A stretch of DNA of 64,000 nt from Schistocephalus solidus (Eukaryota; Platyhelminthes; Cestoda; Diphyllobothriidea; Diphyllobothriidae). The translations under genes were made by a program, and so were the position numbers. Positions 1-10,207 of this stretch are shown one piece after another; the stretch's first letter is position 1, and every line of letters begins with the position of its first letter. The stretch lies in NCBI GenBank assembly GCA_017591395.1, contig WEDG01001207.1:17001-81000 (forward strand). Reading direction: 5' to 3'. The notes beneath the pieces are model-generated. The model did not search any database, was not told the DNA's origin, and saw only the letters and a list, made by a program, of their open reading frames with translations.

Positions 1-540
1 CAGGGTCGAAACGGAGAGGGAACAGTAGAGGTCACGAGCTCATCATCGAGATGCGACCTTGCTGACTGCATAGTCCACCACCAAAGAGGCGAAACCATCA
101 GAACCCACCTCGATCATCATCAGAACCTGGAGACTATCGTCAGGGTTGCAAAATCGGAGGAAAGTATCAAGGTTGTCAAGAGTTGGCAATTCTAGTTTAA
201 AGGGTGGGGATGAAAAAGTGAATGCAAAGGTTGACTCTGCGTAGGATGATGGAAATATTTTTAGAGACCAATATAATATCAAGGGAGCTGCCTCAAGTAC
301 CAGGAGGACCCTTTTCAAAATCCAAAAGTTGCAATTTTGGGAAGGAAACAGGTAATAAGGACTTAATATCTTCCGAAGTTAAATGATTTGCGAAATTTAG
401 TTTTGAAAATAGCTAATGTAGACAACATCCTAATTTCCAGTGGAAGATTATTCCATATGAAAGCATAAATGGAGGAAAAAAACTAAGAACGGTTAGTTGT
501 GGAGCTAAGGGGTGGTGAAATGATCATGGAGGAATTACGA
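1..540 (-). other. Unassigned arm segment with a 91-codon minus-strand reading frame
   Basis: The minus strand is open from 318 to 43. The product does not resemble any domain I can name. The same block occurs at 21560-21972 in the right arm, where it is broken by indels. It lies downstream of an R-type retroelement fragment and so may be decayed retroelement DNA, but I cannot assign a family. Confidence 0.3.
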
Positions 541-556
541 GTGGCATAGGGTCGAT

Positions 557-760
557 CTACCGGAGTGGGAGCGTTAATTCGTGAATACTTTGGCGATTCC
601 ACACAGAAGCTTGCAGCCGCCCGAAGGCCTGACTGGTTTTGGAGATCCGATGAGCAACCTCGTTGTCGACTCTCGTGCTGCCCGCCACTCTGCTTTCCAG
701 ATAAGCAAAGATTTTCACGTTTTTGAGTTGATCACCTTGTGACATTGATTTCGGGAGCAC
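557..760 (-). pseudogene. R-type retroelement RT C-terminal fragment
   Basis: The minus-strand translation contains DNEVAHRISKTSQAFGRLQ followed by WNR, a stretch typical of the region after the RT catalytic core in the endonuclease-RT elements that carry a zinc-finger tail. Only about 60 residues remain, with no catalytic motif. It sits between a CR1-A endonuclease start and unassigned DNA, so it is a fragment embedded in other retroelement sequence. The right arm carries the same fragment at about 21189-21400, in a worse state. Function is lost. Confidence 0.7.
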
Positions 761-821
761 TGTATTCCGCTCTCGGCGGCGGATGGTGCGTGACCACCGT
801 TTAGGCTGTATTGATTGTTAA

Positions 822-1105
822 TCAAAAATTGGCGCAGCCTGCACCGATGAGGGCTAGAGTTAACGTGAAACAGGGAGCAGAGACCGGCTTACTACTGCAG
901 TCCTGACGGTAGAGGTCATACTGGTCTATGACAAGCGAAGAGTCGGAAATTAAGGGATGGGTCCAAGATTCAGGTACACATAAAACATCAGACATTAACT
1001 CGAAAGCAATGGCTCTCAGTTGGGCCATCTTATTCATAACCGATCTAGCATTACGTAATATGACATCTAGTGTAGTTCGAGTATCCAAAACTTGGGTTAT
1101 CGTTA
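822..1105 (-). pseudogene. CR1-A ORF2 endonuclease, N-terminal fragment
   Basis: The minus-strand frame reads NARSVMNKMAQLRAIAFEL, then VPESWTHPLISDSSLVIDQY, then a YRQDC-like end. This is the start of an APE-type endonuclease of a CR1/jockey-like non-LTR retrotransposon: N-A-R-S followed by an E-x-W motif containing the metal-binding Glu. The rest of the endonuclease and the whole RT are missing, and an R-type fragment follows. The ORF1 of the same family lies directly upstream on the same strand. Confidence 0.8.
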
Positions 1106-1129
1106 TTTATAAAAAACTTTGAAGGTGGG

Positions 1130-1940
1130 AAATAAAGTTGGAAGTTATTGTGGCTTAGAGGTTAACAGCCAACTGCGCCATCATTATTGGTATAAGAAAC
1201 GCCAGTAACAAAAGGCTGAGAGGGATATATAAAAGGGTTAGGAATATAACTTGCCAGTATCGAATCACCATAGGGGTTAAGAACGAGATATGCCTGTTGG
1301 TAGTTAAAATGGAATGACGGGAAGTTAGATGGAATATAGAGGCTGGTGGAAGAGGGCAAGCAGCTATAAGAATTAAGTGCTGGAAGGTCAGGTCTTGTAT
1401 ACCGGTTAACATGGTTAGGGAAGGCAGTATGGAGAAGGCAGTATGCGATTACTGAGAACTGCGCTATCTTGCTTTTCGGTCTGGGTTAGATTTACGTCCT
1501 TCGGACATCCTGATATAATTGAGGGTATAAGATGAAACGTGGGGTTATGGGACGAGCTAGCTTGTGGAGGGTTAAAAAAGTTGAATTCAGATGATAGCGG
1601 ATGTTGTATTTTGAGAACATTATTTATGCGATGTGGCTCGGGAAATTTCATGGAGAGGCCTGGAGAACTGCGTTTAAGAGGGAAACTGTTAGTATAAGTG
1701 CTTAAAACGGGGTTACGGACATTACAGGAGGGCTAAAAGCACCGGAAATTTTATAAATTTGCCGTGTTTGAAGCGAAGTAGAAGGTGGAGTGGAGGGGCT
1801 GACCGAAATGGACATCTGACGAGATGGATTAACCGGGGCATTGAGGTTATTGGAAATACGGCCAGTCTTGTGAATATTAGGTTGAGAGTAAAGACAGAAA
1901 AGACCCATTCATTAGCTCCATTGGTGTAAGATCTCTTGCT
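1130..1940 (-). pseudogene. CR1-A ORF1, C-terminal proline/serine-rich part
   Basis: Three overlapping minus-strand frames together cover a Ser/Pro/Asn-rich protein tail. Recognisable blocks are GAFSPPVMSVTP, INNVLKIQHP, and SSSHNPT followed by GCPKDVNL. The same blocks appear in one continuous frame at 14828-15595, which identifies the family and shows that the left-arm copy has frameshifts. In CR1-like elements ORF1 encodes an RNA-binding chaperone that packages the transcript; here only the C-terminal part remains and it cannot be functional. Confidence 0.75.
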
Positions 1941-2169
1941 ATGCTTTGAAGGTTATTCGCTTAACTCGATTCATTTGCGCCTTGAATTTGTTTATAGACA
2001 CAGGATTCCCATCAGCGAACGATTTGTTTCACAATCTCCGTTTTTATTCACTTCTGTTTTCAACACTTGAGTCAGCCCCTATGGTTTATTTTTTTCAGTC
2101 TCTTGCATGAAATCTGGCAGGGGTTTCTGAGGAGAATATGCAATAATTTACGGAAACATTACAAATCCT

Positions 2170-3126
2170 AAGTTAAATTGCCAGAAAAAGCTGATTCCCA
2201 ATTTATGTTGTCAAGGTGAAGCTCAGTTTCTCTAGTGAATAACGAGGCAAAGAACCAACCCAAGTGCTCGGCTTTCTCCACATTTTCAACGACTTCAACC
2301 CTATTCTCATCCATAAGTACTGCGATTGGGTCCTTGATTTTAAATCAACTTTTAATATAATGGAAAAAATTTGGCTTATTTTCCGCCTGCTGGATAATTC
2401 TTGATTGATAGTTTTTCCTTGCCTGACGGATCATTTTTTGACAAAATTTCGTTAGTGATGAAATTCTTCGAGATGTTCTGCTGACCCTATTTGCCTGAAG
2501 ACTTTACATTTTTAGTTTTCTTCTTTAACCGCCTGTTTAGTTCTATTCTTAACCAGGCAGGGCGACTAGTCTTTTTGGTACCTTCACCGGACTGATTGAT
2601 TGAAACCATTTTAAACGATCGGCAGTTATCCGGCGAATTTGCTTTGAGCAAAAAAATCCCATTTCACGGACATCAGCTCTTTCTTCATCGCGTTAAAATC
2701 AGCCTTCCATATATTTCACTTGCCTTCCGTTCTCTTCTGGCGCTGAGAATAAAGTGAGTAATCCCACAGCAGCATACAATGATCATTCTTACCGAGGAGT
2801 GCAATAGAATACACTTAGTCAATGTTAGAGAAGTCCTTCATAAATACTAGGTCCAGGCAATTGGCTCTCTGGTTCTCTTTAAATCTCATTGGTTTGTTTA
2901 CCTTCTGTGCCAGAGGTTGGGCGAGAGTCAGATCCATTAGCTTGTCACCGAAGGAAGTTGCCGCACTGTCAGCTGTCAGATTTACCCAGTCTACTGTAGG
3001 TGCCGTTGGGTACTTTGTATTTAGTGTCTTCCGTATCGGTGATGACTCACCTTGATGATGCACGGGATCTGCCACAAAAGAGACCTCTTCATCACTTTTA
3101 TTTCCCCATCCTTTATTTCGAGCCAT
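2170..3126 (-). pseudogene. CR1-D ORF2: endonuclease C-terminus and RT linker
   Basis: On the minus strand the frame from 3126 to 2815 ends with ENQRANCLDLVFMKDF, the conserved block at the end of the CR1-type endonuclease. It is followed by a GKNDH..LLWDY-like block near 2780. A further block near 2400-2170 contains EKAEHLGWFFASLFT, the segment that usually joins endonuclease to RT. Stops and frameshifts separate the blocks. The N-terminal half of the endonuclease is absent: ORF1 sequence runs almost directly into this C-terminal half. The right-arm copy is at 18790-19760. Confidence 0.7.
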
Positions 3127-3179
3127 TTCCCCCCTGTTCGGTTCTCCTCTTCCGTTCTGTTCTCTGCATCCTCGTTTTG

Positions 3180-4125
3180 TGCCTTACCATCGGCTCGTAG
3201 TCCGGTTGAAAAAACACATCATGGTGAAAGCTACGGAGACCCATTCTCCGTTCTAGGTAGTGTGAAGCCTGAAAAGCATGTTCAAGAATACTTTTAAGAG
3301 GCCTTGGTCACGAGAGTTACCAGGAAACACCCGCTTTCCCATAACGGAATGCTTTGTGCACGGTAACGCATTCGCCATCTTAAAGAATCGAATTTGAGTA
3401 TGTTCGAAAAAGGCTGAGGTTATGTTTTACCCTTTCCTTTGCAATCAGAGAAGTGGACTCGGGAGCCCCTTTAATAACGAGATTGCGTGTTTGGTCAAAA
3501 TTTCGGACTTGGTCCTCTGATTTGTTGATAGGGCATCAGTATCGGGATTAATTCTACTTTGATCGACGATGCTATTTGCGTCAATACTATAAACGATTCC
3601 GAAAGTTAATGGTGAACCCATTTTGGGAACTTTGATAATTTGTTCTGCAGTTGCTCCTGCATCACCAGCAGAGAATACCATTTGAGAATCTATTGGTAAG
3701 AACGAGCTTTTTTCGGAATTTGAACTCATCTTTTTTATAATCATCTTGGCCTTTTGCGACTTCGAATTCTTCGTCTTCGGTCCTTCAATGTCGATGAGCT
3801 TTTAAACGTCACCCTTCGTTGTATCATCCAGGAACGATGCAGCATATGCTTATATATCCAGAGCATTCCTGCATTTCTCTGAGCTGCATGACAGTAGTAA
3901 GGTGCATGAGCTGGTTTGATCTCCCTTTCAAAGGAATGAAATGTCTACTGATTTACTGAGATCTCTAGACTCCAAGTCTTTTCGCTCTACATTGGGTATT
4001 CTTTAGGAAGATATATTTGCATTCGTAATTTCTTTTGTTGAGATTCTCGTTGTTACGGGTGTTTTTTGTCAGATGAACAATGAACCTTCTCTTTTAGATT
4101 GGCCATTTGTTGTTTCAAGTTACTT
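3180..4125 (-). pseudogene. CR1-D ORF1 (coiled coil and RRM-like RNA-binding protein)
   Basis: The minus strand starts with a short coiled coil (NLKQQMANLK) near 4120. It continues to an RRM-like block, with VIKGAPES near 3450 and an RPLKSILE-like block near 3300. The segment after it resembles FFQPDYEP, which recurs in the other ORF1 families here. This pattern identifies an ORF1 of a CR1/L2-type element. The frame is broken by several stops; a 99-codon piece (3744-3445) is the longest open part. It faces the CR1-B ORF1 that begins at about 4140 on the plus strand. Confidence 0.65.
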
Positions 4126-4139
4126 ATCTCTTTCTCCAT

Positions 4140-5075
4140 TTATAATTATAACCAAGGAGCAACAGAGCACGCAAAAAGCAAAATTACAGCCAAATCCATC
4201 GGCTATGAAGACGAATCTTGCATTGGATGTTTTTATATTTTACTGAAAGTTCAAGAACTGGAAAATGAGCTTGCAGACGTAAGGAAGCTCTTGCAAGAGA
4301 ACGATACTATACAATATAAGGTAAGCAATACTAAAGTTAAAAAGGCAGGGACCAAAAGACAAAAAGTACAAAAAATACAATTTTCAAAAAACTCTCAATG
4401 TTCGGACGCAAACACCGAAAACAGCCGGATAATAGACACGCAGTCTTTTAATCCTACGGAAGACGATCGAAGCGAACCACAAATCACATCCAGCTATGTT
4501 TGGGTGCTCTACCAAGCCCGTAGTTGAGTCCCAAGAAAGAAATGCATGGCAAGCTGCAATGAGGAAACACCACAACAGGAGTAAGAAGTCAAAAACAACT
4601 CTGATGGATTTCTTGGAGCCTTCAAATGGCAGTACGGCCAGAGGTAGTTTTAAATGCTAACGAGAGCTCCGTAAAGCGTTCTCGTGCTGCTATGGAGAAC
4701 TTTGGAGAAAGTGGGACCAGCAAAAGTGTTTAGTTATTCAGGGTTTGCACGAATCAACTGCAGTCCGACCTGAGAACCGTGTCACCGAAAACCTCACTTC
4801 TTTTCTTGGCCTCCTAAACCGGTTGCTCTCACTAGGCGTGGAAGTAAAAAAATTTAAAGTATGCTTGATCGGCAAAAAGGGTGATGATAGCCTAGGAACA
4901 CCGCGAACGCGACCTCTCAAAATTATGTTAGAGAGCAAAGAACAAATATAGGTGATACTATCCCAAAAAATAAACCTCCGTCACTCGCATAAAGAGGTTT
5001 TTCAACTAGACTACTCCCCTACGGAAAGGCTGAAACACCGGAAACATATCGTGGAACTACAATCATGACTGCAGC
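4140..5075 (+). pseudogene. CR1-B ORF1 (CxxC, coiled coil, RRM-like)
   Basis: The plus strand shows a CIGC motif near 4220, followed by a heptad-rich stretch QELENELADVRKLLQEN, then a charged linker. An RRM-like region runs from about 4730, with VIQGLHEST, RPLKIMLESKEQ near 4910, and DYSPTERLKHR near 5010. This order (zinc-binding pair, coiled coil, RRM) matches ORF1 proteins of CR1/L2-type elements, which bind element RNA and act as chaperones. Stops interrupt the frame. The ORF2 endonuclease follows in the same direction from about 5410. The mirrored copy is at 16980-17790 on the minus strand. Confidence 0.75.
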
Positions 5076-5409
5076 CCGGCAAACACAATCTGGATATCTC
5101 AAAGTGGAAGATAGTTCAAAAGAATACTAATTTTCCGTTGAACAAACCAATTGAATTAAGGACAATGGCAGGCACCTCGCTAATGCCAAAACCATCAGAG
5201 AACCAATTGCTCAAAGAGATAGCAGAACTAAGTCCGTAACACCTGGCGTTCTCACTGTGAAAACCAGAATGAGCGAAACTGATTAAGAAACGGAACAGCC
5301 GTACGAGACTGACGTCAGAGGGGGAGCAATAAGGCCCATAAAATGGACAAACTCAGCAGGAAGTTTGGCTGGCGCAAAACTGAAGTGCTTGTAAACACAT
5401 GCCCACAGC

Positions 5410-6383
5410 CTTTTACAAAAACTTGAGTTAAAAATTTGCCTTGCCGAAGTATCTCTGGATGTGATAGCAGTAACTGACACCTGGCTGTCGGGCAGCATTC
5501 GAGCTAGCGAAATAACATTTTCCGGATAGCAATGATATCGGAGGGACAGAGAAAACCGACAGGGTGGTAAAATAATTGTGTGTGAAAGAAGTTATAATAG
5601 TGTTCGGCTAGACAAACAAGTTTGCGTGCAGCACGGTAGCCATATGGTTGACCATCAAGGCTCTTGGCTCTCCATGTATTGATGTCTTCACTGCCTTTCG
5701 GCCACCTATGATAGACCAAGTGGTAGACACCCACTTGTTGGAACAATTTGAAAATTTCTCCAATCGACATAATGTCATGATTACGGGTGACTTCAACGCA
5801 CCAGGAATTTACTGGAGCTCTTTTCAATCATCATGCCGGAAATTGACTTTCGATTATGGTTTTCTGCAAAAGACCTCAAAGGCACTCCTCGCACAACATG
5901 CCTGTTCCACACCAGAATACGTGAGGAACAAAGGGCAAACTGTCTCGACCTTGTTTTTACGAAAACATCAGGCTGCATTGATGAGATTATTTCAATGCCT
6001 CCGCTCGGTCCAAGTGATCATGTGGTGCTTATGTGGGACTTCTTATTATTCTCCGTTTTGCCTGTTATAGAGGAAAGATGGCGTAATGGTTGGGGAGGAA
6101 AGTTTCCTGAGATGCGAGCAGATTTAACAGACCTCAATTGGACCTCAATGTTTTCGAACACCATGATCGAATATTGGGAGTTCTTCCGGAATGCTCTTCT
6201 GAAACTCATGGAAAACCACTACCAACTAGCGAGTGTCCATCAGAGCAAGCGTCTTGGGTGTCTAGACAGCAACCTAAAAAGAGAAATAAACAGGGAGCAC
6301 AAATTGTGGAGAAAATACTGCGAGTCTAATCAAGTCACTTATTTCAACAAGTATAAAACACAGAGAAAGACACAGAGAAACCA
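5410..6383 (+). pseudogene. CR1-B ORF2, endonuclease domain
   Basis: The conserved endonuclease blocks can be read in two frames. They are SPDVIAVT-like near 5455, the metal-binding block GDFNAPGIYW near 5786, RANCLDLVFTKTSG near 5935, and PLGPSDHVVLMWD near 6003, whose SDH contains the catalytic His. A frameshift lies between 5820 and 5840. After about 6383 the element is interrupted by roughly 1.1 kb of foreign DNA and resumes near 7480 with the RT. The uninterrupted relative at 54826-56735 shows that the two parts are normally adjacent. Confidence 0.8.
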
Positions 6384-7475
6384 TATTTATTTTATTTACT
6401 TATTGCCAGTTTACAGGCAAGGTCAAAAAAATATACAGTAGAGGGTCAAGCTGACAGTGAAAAAAACTCCTGATCCAAGTCTCTGCACGACTTGTTCTTC
6501 TTAGACCTTTTCTTCTTTGGCTTTACAAACTCGCCAACCTCATCAACATCGCATGTTGGTGCAACGTCTACCAGTGATGTAGCGATGGGCGGTAAAGCCA
6601 GATTAGTGCTGATGCTACCCGAACTAAGTACCGGTGGAGTGGGCGCAAGGACTAGATGGGGCTCTTCGGAAGTAGCGCGAAATTTCCTCTGGTTTACCGG
6701 GTCCAGCAGTCGCGATATGTTTAATGTGACTTTTATGTAAGCTTGAAGAAGCTATAAATGAATACGAATCTTTCTTTGTAGTAGGTCTATTACGAACAGG
6801 AGCTTTTTTAGCAGTTGGGCAAGATATAGATTTTTTTAAAGTTATCTATTTCTTGTCTTATATTCCTTATTTCCTGCTCCATCCCTAAGAATTTCTGCTG
6901 GAGGCTGAAACACCCCATTCATGTTTCGTCTTCGTAAGCCAAATTAGTTACGCTTACTGAACTTTTTACCCCGTTTAGCGGAGGTGAACAAATAGCAGAA
7001 TAACGATAGTTTAAATTGTTTTCTGCTTGTCAATTAACTTGCTTTAACAAGATCCCCGCCAATATGGCCGAGTGGGTAGAGAGCGCCGAGAGACGGTCCC
7101 AAGCAACTTGGTCGTGGACCAATTTTTTGTGACAATAAACTTATGGAACTTGAGTTTTGCATGTTATAATTGCCACAAAATTAACAGAGTCAGTTAGGAT
7201 ATTCAACAATAAGAATATGAAAATATAAGGACTCAGCCTTTGGTTTGAGTCCCTTCCGCGATTGAGAGCAGATGCAGGGAGCACACAGCCGGCGTGAGTT
7301 TCAGAAAGCAGCAAAGATCGAGGGTCCAAGTTGCAATTAACAAACTCAGAGAAATATAAAGACAATTCTTTAATAGGTTTTCCAACACCGTGCCTTCTAC
7401 ACTGAGCTAGAGACTAAAAACTCGTAGGCTCGAGGTACTTGAAATTCGAAACCAATTTCAAACAACGCGCCAGCG
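6384..7475. mobile_element. Foreign insert in CR1-B, holding an antisense ORF1 fragment and tRNA-like DNA
   Basis: Comparison with the CR1-B copy near 55765-55825 shows that this stretch is an insertion between endonuclease and RT linker. On its minus strand (about 7010-6490) it encodes TNLAYEDETWMGCF, then LQQKFLGMEQEIRNIRQEID and a Pro-rich basic segment. That is the start of a CR1-type ORF1 related to, but different from, the CR1-B ORF1. At 7060-7110 there is a tRNA A-box-like tggccgagtggg, and near 7232 a B-box-like gtttgagtccc, about 160 bp apart. I see no clear target-site duplication. Confidence 0.55.
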
Positions 7476-7479
7476 ATAA

Positions 7480-9130
7480 TAATTCGAGAAGACTTTGCTG
7501 CAAACGGCAACGCATAACCAAAAGTGAGTATACAGTTACCTCCGCAGATGTACAAGAAATAAGCATCAACATCTGGTAACTTAGACTGCTATGGGTGTTG
7601 AAGTTGATGAAAATAGGGGCAAAGCTGAGTACGTTTCACAGTTTTACCGCTGTGTCTACACAACCAATGCATGGTTCCTTCGTCCTTCGGTGGATAACCT
7701 GCTGAATGCAAGCATTAGTCACATAACATTTTCAGGATTTCTGATCCGAAGGGAATTAAAGGAACTAAAAGTGTCAAAATCTCAAGGATCGGATGAGATG
7801 CCACCCAAGATTCTGAAAGAACTCACCAAAGAACTTTCCACACCTCTGTCAGTGCTCTTTAAAAAGTCATTTGGCTCCGGAAAACTTCCCATCGATCGGA
7901 AAACTGGTGCATATAACTCCCTTTATACAAAAAGCGGTAGCCGGCCCCATAAGCTCGATATGCATCCTCGGTAAGGTTTTTGGAAAAGAATCATCAAGTG
8001 TGATTTGGTGCACTTCCTAGAGACTTAAAATTTGTTATCAAACTGTCAACATGGGCTCCAAAAAGAAAGATCCTCCATGACAAATTTTCCGCAAATTCTC
8101 CATCGCTGGACCCATGCACTTGAAGATGTACACGCGGTTCACATCACCTTCATTGACTTTCAAAAAGCCCTCGCCACTGTGCCGCACCAGGGACCTTTGT
8201 AGAAGCTAGAAAGAATTGGAATCAGAGGTTACCTCTTCAAATTGGATCGAATACTTACTCCTGGGTCGACGCAAGATTGTGTGCATTGACAAAAAGAGGT
8301 CAGGTTCTGCTGTGTTCAAGAGTGGTGTTCCTCAGAGATCAGTTCTAGGACGATTTTTTCAGGGATCTGGACTGTGAAGCAGCAATGTTTGCTGACGGCA
8401 TTAAAATCTGGAGTGTAATCCAGAGCCTTGCCGATGAAGATAAACTACAGATCAACTTTAATCGGTTGGAGTAGTGATCGAAACATTGGATTTTGCGGTT
8501 CAACGTCGGTAAGTGTACAATACTTCACTTAAGCAACCTATCCAGATCTGCTGACAGTAGAAGCTACTTTCTCAAAGGAGAAGCCTTGCAAGACGTGGAC
8601 ACCTCTCACTGCTCGAAAGTGGCGAAGAGCACAATGGCTGTGTTGCACACCATCAGCCGAGCCTTTATGGATTTCAATGAAGATCTCTTCGCTAAGATTT
8701 TTTGAACATTCTTTAGGCTGCATTTTGAATATTCTGTATAAGCCTGGAGACTCTGGGAAGTACAAGATCAGAACTGCCTCGAAAGGAGAGCCACTTAAAT
8801 AGTTAGGAGTCAAAGCTCCTTACCATATCCAACCCGCCTAACAAATCTTAATCTGTTCCCTTTGAGTTATAGGCAAATTCGCTGGGAGTACGTGCACATA
8901 TTCAGCGTTGTGAAGGGATTGGATTGCTGCCTGGAATGCTCGGACATCTTTGAATTTGCTCTCACGACCCATCTCCGAGGTCACCCAATGAAACTGCGCA
9001 TCCAGCACGTGAGACAGGATGTGCACAAGCTCTCATTCTCTGTCAGAAAGGTCAAACCATGGAATGCACATCCTGTAGACGGACGGAATCTAAAGATTAG
9101 TTTTAGAAGTAGATGCAAATGCTCACGGTA
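7480..9130 (+). pseudogene. CR1-B ORF2, reverse transcriptase domain (broken)
   Basis: This is the continuation of the endonuclease at 5410-6383. Readable blocks are AEYVSQFYRCVYT near 7630, SQGSDEMPPKILKEL near 7780, LSVLFKKSFGSGKLP near 7850, and an RT motif C at 8388-8399 that reads FADG instead of FADD. The second catalytic aspartate is therefore replaced. The C-terminal region runs to about 9130, with LRGHPMKLRIQHVRQD near 8970. Several frameshifts and an in-frame stop are present, so the enzyme is dead. The copy at 54826-56735 lacks motif C altogether. Confidence 0.75.
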
Positions 9131-9192
9131 GCATTTTTCCCCACCCAAAAAGTATCAAAAATCCCCAAAAATTAAGTCTTGTAATTATATTT

Positions 9193-9472
9193 AACAGCTT
9201 TTAAAAATCATTTATTCCATTTTCAAGTGCACGTTTTCCGCCAATTTATGCTACCTTCCATCAAAATCTCATTTATATGCAACCCTCTATCTTTCCAACG
9301 CCACCATCTAGCCACCATTCATAGTTTTATATTAACAGCTTTTAAAAATCATTTATTCCATTTTCAAGTGCACGTTTTCCGCCAATTTATGCTACCTTCC
9401 CTCAAAATCTCATTTATATGCAACCCTCTATCTTTCCAACGCCACCATCTAGCCACCATTCATAGTTTTCAA
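9193..9472. repeat. Two tandem copies of a 140-bp unit
   Basis: Units begin at 9193 and 9333 with aacagcttttaaaaat. They are nearly identical, with one clear difference (ccatcaa against ccctcaa) inside the compared length. The duplication lies directly upstream of CR1-A coding sequence and is open in one frame across both units, which makes a repeated peptide. I take this to be chance or a relic of ORF1. Confidence 0.9.
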
Positions 9473-10194
9473 CCAAATATGCCGTTGTACAATAATATCA
9501 GTTCTTTGAACGGTCAAATTTCGACAAATTGTAGCCCAGAGCAATTTTGTTTCCCACCTTTTGATTCTCTTCTCTAGTTTTCTTCTCCGCCGCCAAATCT
9601 TCCTTTTTATAAATCACGAGAAGCGTAATCTGCAGCTCAGGAGTACGCTTAGTTTAGTTTCACTCAATGCGAGCTCAGTTGTAAATAAGATGGCTGAGCT
9701 TATAACAGTAGCTTTGAGCTTGATCCAGATGTGCTGTGCATCACTGAATCCTATGTTCACTCTCTTATTTCCGACTCGACGCTTGCTTTAGCTAATTGAA
9801 ATTTGTTCCGACAAGACCGCGCTTAAAACTTGGCGGTGGTTGCCTTCTTAATATTAAGTCATCCTTTATACATTTCCCTTTTCAGCTGAGCATTTCGTCC
9901 TTTTCCTGGAAATGTGCGCTTTGTTTCAGTCATTATACCACTGAATATAAAAGCGGTAATTGACTGTGTCTGTAATCATCCGTTTTATTCTGGCAATGAA
10001 AGCGAGCTCTGTGAACTATTTTAAAAAGGTGCAACGACCCAATTTGATGTCAAAATTATCGTGGGCGACTTTTAATCTGCCAGACATTGACTGGCAGGCA
10101 AATTCCTCTTCGCCAAAACTTTAGAAATTGGTCGATACTATTAACTTTTCAAACATGTCCCAACTAGACAGTTCAGTGACTAGAAAAAAACAAC
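9473..10194 (+). pseudogene. CR1-A copy 1: ORF1 end and endonuclease
   Basis: Sequence from about 9473 encodes the end of ORF1. From 9640 it reads LSLVSLNASSVVNKMAELI, the start of the CR1-A endonuclease. The block GDFNLPDIDW-like (with a frameshift, as VGDF then NLPDIDW) is near 10060-10090. The element is interrupted at 10208 by PLE-2 and resumes at 11648. The minus-strand paralogue at 45140-46604 provides the uninterrupted version of the insertion site. Confidence 0.8.
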
Positions 10195-10207
10195 ATTTTA
10201 GATTTAA
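10195..10207. repeat. PLE-2 target-site duplication, left copy
   Basis: The 13-bp sequence ATTTTAGATTTAA occurs here and again at 11648-11660. The related CR1-A copy on the minus strand near 46190-46206 has a single version of this site, which confirms that one copy is the empty-site state. Confidence 0.9.

Larger units (their letters stand above)
1..6226. repeat. Left arm of a giant imperfect inverted repeat
   Basis: Read in reverse complement, this segment matches 15697-21972 along its whole length. Matching landmarks are the first bases (pair with about 21910-21972), the EN block near 2815-3126 (pairs with 18790-19090), the ORF1 blocks at 3445-4125 and 4140-5075, and the endonuclease at 5410-6226. 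By eye, identity is about 96-97% near the inner end and about 90% with many small indels at the outer end. The inner boundary is sharp, just after the shared aaccacta near 6226. The outer boundary is not seen because the homology runs to base 1. Several different element families are nested in it, so the similarity reflects copying of a composite block rather than separate insertions. Confidence 0.9.

Noticed and set aside
9227..9577. 116-codon open frame as a gene
   Set aside because: Most of it is the 140-bp tandem duplication and the end of CR1-A ORF1.
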